This document shows, in pieces, positions 6,737 through 10,837 of a DNA stretch of 10,837 nt. The number at the start of each line of letters is the position of its first letter. Positions within the stretch are counted from its first letter, which is position 1. The translations under genes were made by a program, and so were the position numbers. The notes beneath the pieces were generated by a model. That model had not been told where the DNA came from and did no database searches. It saw only the letters and a list, made by a program, of their open reading frames with translations. This DNA is from Planctomycetota bacterium (GTDB lineage Bacteria; Planctomycetota; UBA1135), in NCBI GenBank assembly GCA_014382465.1, contig JACNJP010000397.1, forward strand, positions 1-10,837. Direction: 5' to 3'.

Positions 6737-7740
6737 AGCCGCACCTCGAGCAGGTCCTGGACGTCGATCAGGCCGACGACGCGGTCACCCACGTCCGCCA
6801 CCACCGGCACCTGGTCGATGTGGGCGTCCCGCACCATGTGCAGGGCGTCGCCGACCAACTGACCCTCGCGGACGAAGCGCGGCGAACGCGCCATGTGGCC
6901 GTCGATGGCCTCGTCGAGCCCGATCCCGGCGGCCGACTGGGCCAGCCGCCGCAGGTCGCCGTCGGTGAAGATGCCGAGCAGGCGGCCGTCCTCGGTGGTG
7001 ATCAGGGCGGCGCCGGGGCGTCCGGGGGTCTCGGTCATCACCGCCAGGGCGTCGCGGACCGTCGCCCCGGCGCGCAGCAGCGGCACCTCGCGGCCCTGGC
7101 GCATGATCTCGCCGACCCTCATCAGGCTGCGGCCGAGGTCGCCGGCCGGGTGGTAGGCGGCGAACTCCTCGCGGGTGAAGTCGCGGCCCTCCAGCACCGC
7201 CATGGCGAGGGCGTCGCCGAGCGCCAGCAGGGCGGTGGTGGTGACGGTGGGGGCCAGGCCGAGCGGGCAGGCCTCGCCCAGCGGGCCCATGGCCACGGTC
7301 AGGTCGGCGAAGCTGGCGAGCGGCGAGTCCTCCGACTCGGTCAGGGCCACCACCTTGGCGCCGATCGCCTTCAGCGGCGGCAGCAGCCGGAGCAGCTCGC
7401 GGGTCTTGCCGCTCTTCGACAGCGCCAGCACCAGGTCCTCGGCGCGCACCCGCCCGAGGTCGCCGTGCAGCGCCTCCGCCGGATGCAAGGAGAGGCTCGG
7501 CGTGCCGGTCGAGGCCAGGGTCGCCGAGATCTTCTGCCCGATCAGCCCGGCCTTGCCCATGCCGGTCACGACCACCGTGCCGCGGCAGGCGAGCACCAGC
7601 CGCACCGCCTCCTCGAAGCTGGCCCCGAGCCGGCTCTGCAGGGTGCGGATGGCGTCGGCCTCGAGCTGGAGCACCTCGAGACCGCGCGTCAGGGCGGGTT
7701 TCCGGTCGACGGCCATGGGCTCCGGGGCAAAAACCGACAA
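6733..7740 (-). CDS. kdsD: Arabinose-5-phosphate isomerase (KpsF/GutQ/KdsD family)
   Basis: It converts D-ribulose 5-phosphate to D-arabinose 5-phosphate, the first committed step toward Kdo. Seen: an N-terminal SIS sugar-isomerase domain with TGMGKAG (59-65), LASTGTPS, HPAEALHGDLG, SKSGKTRE, GEACPLGLAPT and HPAGDLG, followed by two CBS domains (about 208-270 and 280-335) with GIFTDGDLRR and a final GLIDVQDLL. The residues matching E. coli KdsD K59, E111, E152 and H193 are present as K63, E115, E156 and H197. Two starts are possible. TTG at 7738-7740 gives 335 residues and has GGTGG close upstream plus a TACAAT box at a fitting distance. ATG at 7714-7716 gives 327 residues, near the 328 of E. 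coli, but its GGAG is only three bases away. It heads the operon. Confidence 0.95.
   Translation of the reverse strand: MSVFAPEPMAVDRKPALTRGLEVLQLEADAIRTLQSRLGASFEEAVRLVLACRGTVVVTGMGKAGLIGQKISATLASTGTPSLSLHPAEALHGDLGRVRAEDLVLALSKSGKTRELLRLLPPLKAIGAKVVALTESEDSPLASFADLTVAMGPLGEACPLGLAPTVTTTALLALGDALAMAVLEGRDFTREEFAAYHPAGDLGRSLMRVGEIMRQGREVPLLRAGATVRDALAVMTETPGRPGAALITTEDGRLLGIFTDGDLRRLAQSAAGIGLDEAIDGHMARSPRFVREGQLVGDALHMVRDAHIDQVPVVADVGDRVVGLIDVQDLLEVRL
6742..6747 (-). promoter_or_regulatory. Shine-Dalgarno deciding the kdsC CTG start
   Basis: GAGGTG (6747 to 6742, minus strand) lies inside the last codons of kdsD, five bases before CTG at 6736-6734. No comparable purine-rich site precedes the downstream GTG at 6697. 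It is part of the argument for a non-AUG-type start at the CTGA overlap. Confidence 0.5.
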
Positions 7741-7876
7741 GAGGCCACCCCCGGGCGGGCTTATTGTAATGAGGCGAGGGTGTCAGGCTCGCTCGCCGAA
7801 TTCTTCTCAAGAGCGGCGGTCATTGAGATCGGACCCGCCACCTCCGGCCTCCTGCCTCGCCCGCGTCCCTACCACC
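7741..7876. promoter_or_regulatory. Divergent intergenic region with AT-rich promoter patch
   Basis: This 136-base gap separates the minus-strand Kdo/Lpt operon from the plus-strand protease gene and must hold both promoters unless transcription enters from outside. TTATTGTAATGA (7761-7772) is the only clearly AT-rich patch. On the minus strand it reads TACAAT (7768 to 7763), one base from the sigma-70 -10 consensus, about 22 bases before the kdsD TTG. On the plus strand TGTAAT (7765-7770) could be a weaker -10 for the protease gene, leaving a leader of ~100 bases. I see no convincing -35 for either. A small inverted repeat, GGCGAG with CTCGCC (about 7773-7797), lies in that leader. No small gene is evident. 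Confidence 0.4.
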
Positions 7877-8605
7877 ATGGACTTCGTCACCGTCGGAACC
7901 ATCCTGGCGCTCGTGATCTCGATCACCAGCCACGAGGCCGCCCACGCCTGGGTCGCGGACAAGCTCGGCGACCCGACCGCGCGCCAATTGGGCCGGGTCA
8001 CGCTCAACCCGCTGCCGCACATCGATCCGTTCATGACGATCCTGCTGCCGGCGATCCTCTACATGAGCGGCGGGGTGCTCTTCGGCGGAGCGAAACCGGT
8101 GCCGGTGGCCGTCCACCGCCTGCGCCGGCCGGCGCGCGATTTTGCGCTGGTGGCCTTGGCCGGTCCGGGAATGAATCTTGTTCTCGCGCTCGTCTTCGCG
8201 GTTCTTCTTACGGTTCTTTCCCATATTGGTCGGTTCGACGATCCTGAGAAGATCGCGCGGGTGGTATTCGGCCCAATTCCTGAAGGGTTTCTGGTGGCCT
8301 CCGCCTGGTGGCGCCACAGTCTGGAGCCAGGTTCGGCAATCCTCCTCCAGGCAACCTTTCTGAATGTTCTTCTCGCCGTCTTCAACCTGGTTCCGGTGCC
8401 GCCCCTCGACGGTTCGCGGGTGGTGATGTACGGCTTGAGCAGGCTGGGCGCCCGCCAGGCGCTCGCCTCCTATGTCCAATTGGAACGATTCGGCATGATG
8501 ATCCTGATCGCCCTTTTCCTTTTCGTTCCCGGCTTCTGGGTGGTCCTTTGGGGCATCGTTTCCCCTGTCTTCGAATCCGTCCTCTTGGTCGTCGGTCTCA
8601 CTTAG
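7877..8605 (+). CDS. M50 family site-2-type membrane metalloprotease
   Basis: A 242-residue zinc protease of the site-2 protease family, which cuts substrates inside or near the membrane. Seen: HEAAH (residues 19-23), the HExxH zinc site, in the first membrane segment; GGAKPVPV (70-77); AGPGMNL at 95-101; and NLVPVPPLDG (170-179), the second motif whose Asp (D178) is the third zinc ligand. Several hydrophobic segments follow the family layout, and there is no PDZ domain, as in the short group of this family. ATG at 7877 is chosen because the family N-terminus begins a few residues before the first helix; no Shine-Dalgarno precedes it. Third codon positions change sharply near codon 88, becoming much richer in A and T downstream. 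Substrate unknown; scpA follows after 56 bases. Confidence 0.9.
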   Translation: MDFVTVGTILALVISITSHEAAHAWVADKLGDPTARQLGRVTLNPLPHIDPFMTILLPAILYMSGGVLFGGAKPVPVAVHRLRRPARDFALVALAGPGMNLVLALVFAVLLTVLSHIGRFDDPEKIARVVFGPIPEGFLVASAWWRHSLEPGSAILLQATFLNVLLAVFNLVPVPPLDGSRVVMYGLSRLGARQALASYVQLERFGMMILIALFLFVPGFWVVLWGIVSPVFESVLLVVGLT

Positions 8606-8611
8606 CCTCCC

Positions 8612-8631
8612 GGGCGAACAAGTCCTCGCCC
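8612..8631 (+). repeat. Small GC-rich hairpin between protease gene and scpA
   Basis: GGGCGA (8612-8617) pairs with TCGCCC (8626-8631) across an eight-base loop, six bases after the protease stop. No T-run follows, so at best it is a weak terminator or a 3'-end stabiliser. TAGAAT (8632-8637), right after it, resembles a -10 box about 25 bases before the scpA GTG, but I find no -35. Confidence 0.3.
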
Positions 8632-8661
8632 TAGAATGGCCTCGCCCCGCCGCGTCCTCTC

Positions 8662-9582
8662 GTGATCGAACCCGCCGACCCCGACCTCCTCCCCGCCGCC
8701 AAGATGCCGGCGCCGGGCCCTGGTCCCGTGGCGGCCGACGAGGCCATGGACTTCACCGTCCACCTCGAGCGGGTGTTCCAGGGGCCGCTTGACCTGCTGC
8801 TGCAGCTGGTGCGCGACAAGGAGCTCGAGATCCACGTCGTTTCGCTGGCCGAGGTCTGCGACGCCTACTGCCAGTACGTCCGCTCGATGGAGCGGATCGA
8901 CGTCGACGAGGCGGCGGACTTCCTGGTGGTCGCCGCCACCCTGCTCGCGATCAAGAGCCGCTCGCTGCTGCCCCACGAGGAGCTCGACGAGGACGAGGAC
9001 CCCTTCGACCCCGGCGAGGAGCTGGTGCAGCAGCTCCTGGTCTACAAGGAGTTGCGCCAGGCCGCCGACTCGCTGGGGGCATCCTGGCGCCGGCGGGCCA
9101 AGCTGCTGCCGGCCGGCGGCAAGTGGCTCGGCAAGTACGACCTCGACGAGGACGAGGAGGAAGAGGAGTGGGAGCCCGGCGAGGTCTCGGCGTGGGACCT
9201 CCTCAAGGTCTTCCGCCGTTTGGAGAAAGAGACCGGCTTCATGCGTCCGCACCGGGTGCGGGAGCAGGGCCGGCCGCTGTCCTGGTACGTCGAGGAGGTC
9301 TGGAGCCGCATCGAGGGCGGCGGCAAGCTCAGCCTGCGCGAGGTCTTCACCCAGGAGCAGACCTTCCGCGAGGACGCCGCCTACTACCTCGTGGCGCTGC
9401 TCGAGCTGGCGAAGCAGCAGGCGATCGACCTGGAGCAGACCGACACCTTCGGCGACATTCTGGTGTCACGGAGCTCCCAGCAGGTCGAAATCCACCTCGA
9501 AGAGCTCGATGAGGGCTTCGACCGACACGCCGACGAGATGGAGCCGGAAGTCGGCGACCTGCTGGAAGAAGACGCGCTCTAG
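8662..9582 (+). CDS. scpA: Segregation and condensation protein A (kleisin)
   Basis: ScpA is the kleisin that bridges SMC heads and recruits ScpB in bacterial condensin, needed for chromosome organisation and segregation. Seen (numbered from the GTG): the N-terminal motif FTVHLERVFQGPLDLLLQLV (31-50); LEIHVVSLAEVCDAY; AADFLVVAATLLAIKSRSLLP (85-104), diagnostic for ScpA; an acidic, poorly conserved middle including D-E-rich 160-170; and a C-terminal winged helix with LREVFTQEQT, YYLVALLELAKQQAIDLEQ and FGDILV (about 225-268). About 35 acidic residues follow the winged helix as an extra tail. The start is uncertain: GTG at 8662 gives 306 residues with a 28-residue Pro/Ala-rich leader whose codons look coding, while ATG at 8746 begins right at the conserved motif. 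No scpB or smc is in the window. Confidence 0.95.
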   Translation: MIEPADPDLLPAAKMPAPGPGPVAADEAMDFTVHLERVFQGPLDLLLQLVRDKELEIHVVSLAEVCDAYCQYVRSMERIDVDEAADFLVVAATLLAIKSRSLLPHEELDEDEDPFDPGEELVQQLLVYKELRQAADSLGASWRRRAKLLPAGGKWLGKYDLDEDEEEEEWEPGEVSAWDLLKVFRRLEKETGFMRPHRVREQGRPLSWYVEEVWSRIEGGGKLSLREVFTQEQTFREDAAYYLVALLELAKQQAIDLEQTDTFGDILVSRSSQQVEIHLEELDEGFDRHADEMEPEVGDLLEEDAL

Positions 9583-9634
9583 CGAAGCCCTGGAAGGCTC
9601 CGCGGAATTCACCTACATTGAGCGCTGGAATCCC

Positions 9635-9639
9635 AGGAG
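9635..9639 (+). promoter_or_regulatory. Strong Shine-Dalgarno for trxA
   Basis: AGGAG sits six bases before the trxA ATG at 9646, the clearest ribosome binding site in the window. TACATT (9614-9619), with TGGAAG 17 bases upstream of it (9591-9596), could be a weak sigma-70-like promoter giving trxA its own transcript; that part is tentative. Confidence 0.6.
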
Positions 9640-9645
9640 AACCCC

Positions 9646-9969
9646 ATGTCGAACGCCGCAGAAGTCGCTGATGCCACTTTCCAGGAGGAGGTCCTGTCCT
9701 CCGCCAAGCCCGTCCTGGTCGATTTCTGGGCCCCTTGGTGCGGGCCCTGCCGCGCCATGGCTCCGGCCGTCGACAAGCTCGCCGCGGAGCTCGGCGACCA
9801 GGCCAAGATCGTCAAGCTGAACACCGAGGACAGCCCCGGCGTCCCGGCCCAGTACGGCGTCATGGCCATCCCGACCTTCATCGTCTTCAAGGGCGGGGAA
9901 GAGGTCGGCCGCCACACCGGCGGCATGAACTACGATCAGCTCAAGGCCCTGGTCGAAGCCCACGTCTAG
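9646..9969 (+). CDS. trxA: Thioredoxin
   Basis: A 107-residue cytoplasmic thioredoxin that reduces disulfides in client proteins and is recharged by thioredoxin reductase. Seen: VLVDFWAPWCGPC with the redox pair C32 and C35; the cis-proline loop AIPTF (P76); buried D26 in the VDFW strand; and the ending GGMNYDQLKALVEAHV, matching the last helix. Length is the family's usual ~105-110 and there is no signal peptide. The start is fixed by a strong AGGAG six bases upstream. It lies 63 bases after scpA and 27 bases before fmt, so trxA and fmt are probably cotranscribed. Nothing ties it functionally to scpA beyond position. Confidence 0.97.
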   Translation: MSNAAEVADATFQEEVLSSAKPVLVDFWAPWCGPCRAMAPAVDKLAAELGDQAKIVKLNTEDSPGVPAQYGVMAIPTFIVFKGGEEVGRHTGGMNYDQLKALVEAHV

Positions 9970-9996
9970 GCGGGTTCCGGCGGCCCGATCGCTGCC

Positions 9997-10837
9997 ATGC
10001 GCCTGGTTTTCCTCGGATCGCCGCCGTTCGCCACCGCCTCCTTCGAAGCGCTCTGCGCCCGGAGCGAGGCGCCGGTCGCCCTGGTGACCGCGCCGCCGCG
10101 GCGTGCCGGTCGCGGCCGCCGGCAGGCCGAGAGTCCGCTGGTGCTCCTCGCCGAAGAAGCGGGGGTTCCGGTGCTGCGGCCGGAGTCCGCCCGCGACCCC
10201 GAGTTCCTGCAAGCGTTCGCGGCGCTCGAGCCCGACCTCGGGGTGGTGGTGAGCTTCGGCCAGCTCCTGGTCCAGGACTTCCTCGACATCCCACGCTTCG
10301 GCTGCGTCAACCTGCACGGGTCGCTGCTGCCGCGCTGGCGGGGAGCCAGCCCGATCCAGGCCGCGCTGCTGGCGGGCGACCAGGCCACCGGCGTGTGCCT
10401 GCAGAAGGTCGTGCTGGCGCTCGACGCCGGGGCGGTGCTGGCCGAGCGGCGAGTGCCGCTCGGCCCCCGGGCCACGGCCGCCGAGCTGGCGCCGCGGCTG
10501 TCGCGGCTCGGTGCGGAGCTGCTGACAGCCTTCCTCGACCAGGTCGGCGAGGGACCGCTGCCGGCGGGCGCCGAGCAGGACGAGTCCAGAGTGACCGTCT
10601 GCCGCAAGCTGAAGCGCGAGCACGCGCGGATCGAGTGGGCGGCGACCGCCGAACAGCTCGACCGGCAGGTCCGCGCCATGGCCGGGTGGCCGGTCGCCTT
10701 CGCGGCGGCGCCGGACGGCCCGGAGCTGCGGGTCCACGAAGCGGTCGGGGCCGGGCCCGGGACCGCCGCTGCCCCCGGAACCGCGCTCGAGTCCGACGAC
10801 GGCCTGGGGATCGCCTGCCGCGCCGGCCCCCCGCGCC
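9997..10837 (+). CDS. fmt: Methionyl-tRNA formyltransferase (3' end outside window)
   Basis: It transfers a formyl group from 10-formyltetrahydrofolate to the methionine on initiator tRNA. About 280 codons are visible and the frame is open to the window edge; the complete protein is usually ~310 residues, so most of it is here. Seen: MRLVFLGSPPFA, the Rossmann-like start; AGRGRR (37-42), the basic loop that contacts tRNA; VNLHGSLLPRWRGASPIQ (104-121) with the catalytic N105 and H107; LDAG with catalytic D143; and in the linker and C-terminal domain QDESRVTVCRKLKREHARI and the Trp-Pro of AGWPVAF. The ATG at 9997 fits the family start; no strong Shine-Dalgarno precedes it. A def (deformylase) gene often neighbours fmt but none is visible here. 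Confidence 0.95.
   Translation, partial: MRLVFLGSPPFATASFEALCARSEAPVALVTAPPRRAGRGRRQAESPLVLLAEEAGVPVLRPESARDPEFLQAFAALEPDLGVVVSFGQLLVQDFLDIPRFGCVNLHGSLLPRWRGASPIQAALLAGDQATGVCLQKVVLALDAGAVLAERRVPLGPRATAAELAPRLSRLGAELLTAFLDQVGEGPLPAGAEQDESRVTVCRKLKREHARIEWAATAEQLDRQVRAMAGWPVAFAAAPDGPELRVHEAVGAGPGTAAAPGTALESDDGLGIACRAGPPR

Noticed and set aside
7773..7797. Inverted repeat GGCGAG/CTCGCC as a riboswitch or attenuator of the protease gene
   Set aside because: Six GC-rich pairs around a 13-base loop are common by chance here; there is no T-run, no alternative pairing and no recognisable riboswitch core.
7871..7880. ACCACCATGG around the protease start looks like a eukaryotic Kozak or cloning-site context
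   Set aside because: The gene and its surroundings are plainly bacterial; the match is short and expected by chance at this composition.
9613..10737. A 374-codon minus-strand frame covering trxA and fmt
   Set aside because: It spans two clear plus-strand genes and their gap, and its sequence is low-complexity Arg/Gly/Ala/Gln-rich, as expected of a shadow.
1..10837. Search for CRISPR arrays, insertion sequences, phage genes, toxin-antitoxin pairs, tRNAs or a defence island
   Set aside because: No repeated spacers, terminal inverted repeats, transposase or integrase motifs, cloverleaf-like sequences or unfamiliar multi-gene cassette were seen. All genes but the LptC-like one fall in well-known families.

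Overview
The window is about 10.8 kb of very GC-rich (by eye around 70%), gene-dense bacterial chromosome. It comes from a diderm that makes Kdo-containing lipopolysaccharide: kdsD, kdsC, an LptC-like gene and lptD lie in one run. RNase HIII, ScpA and a divergent, oversized LptC-like protein argue against an ordinary gammaproteobacterium. A deep-branching diderm such as a high-GC planctomycete or a relative of that kind would fit, but I cannot settle the phylum from this sequence. I see no mobile element, tRNA, rRNA, CRISPR array or defence locus; this reads as core chromosome.

Layout. Positions 1-852 (+ strand) hold the 3' end of an RNase HIII gene coupled by an ATGA overlap to a MoaB/MogA-type molybdenum cofactor gene. 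It converges on a five-gene minus-strand operon filling 875-7740, read in the order kdsD (arabinose-5-phosphate isomerase), kdsC (Kdo-8-phosphate phosphatase), a large LptC/LptA-like membrane-anchored protein, lptD (outer-membrane LPS translocon) and a tatA/B-family gene. A 136-base divergent region (7741-7876) with one AT-rich patch separates this operon from a plus-strand set: an M50 site-2-type metalloprotease, scpA (condensin kleisin), trxA (thioredoxin) and the 5' part of fmt (methionyl-tRNA formyltransferase), which runs off the window.

How the genes work together. KdsD and KdsC make the Kdo precursor and Kdo itself. The LptC-like protein would carry LPS from the inner membrane across the periplasm to LptD. 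The biosynthesis-to-export order in one translationally coupled operon makes sense. All four junctions in this operon are 4-base overlaps of the form NTGA (CTGA, GTGA, TTGA, GTGA), if kdsC is read from an unusual CTG start that also restores the usual KdsC N-terminus.

Most notable observations: the probable CTG start of kdsC; the 843-residue LptC-like protein that appears to hold several LptA/OstA-like segments; an LptD with only two cysteines, which cannot form the E. coli inter-domain disulfides; a tat gene coupled to the LPS export operon; and an abrupt change in third-position base use inside the M50 protease gene. No new multi-gene system is evident. The long protein-like reading frames opposite lptD and the LptC-like gene are GC-skew shadows.
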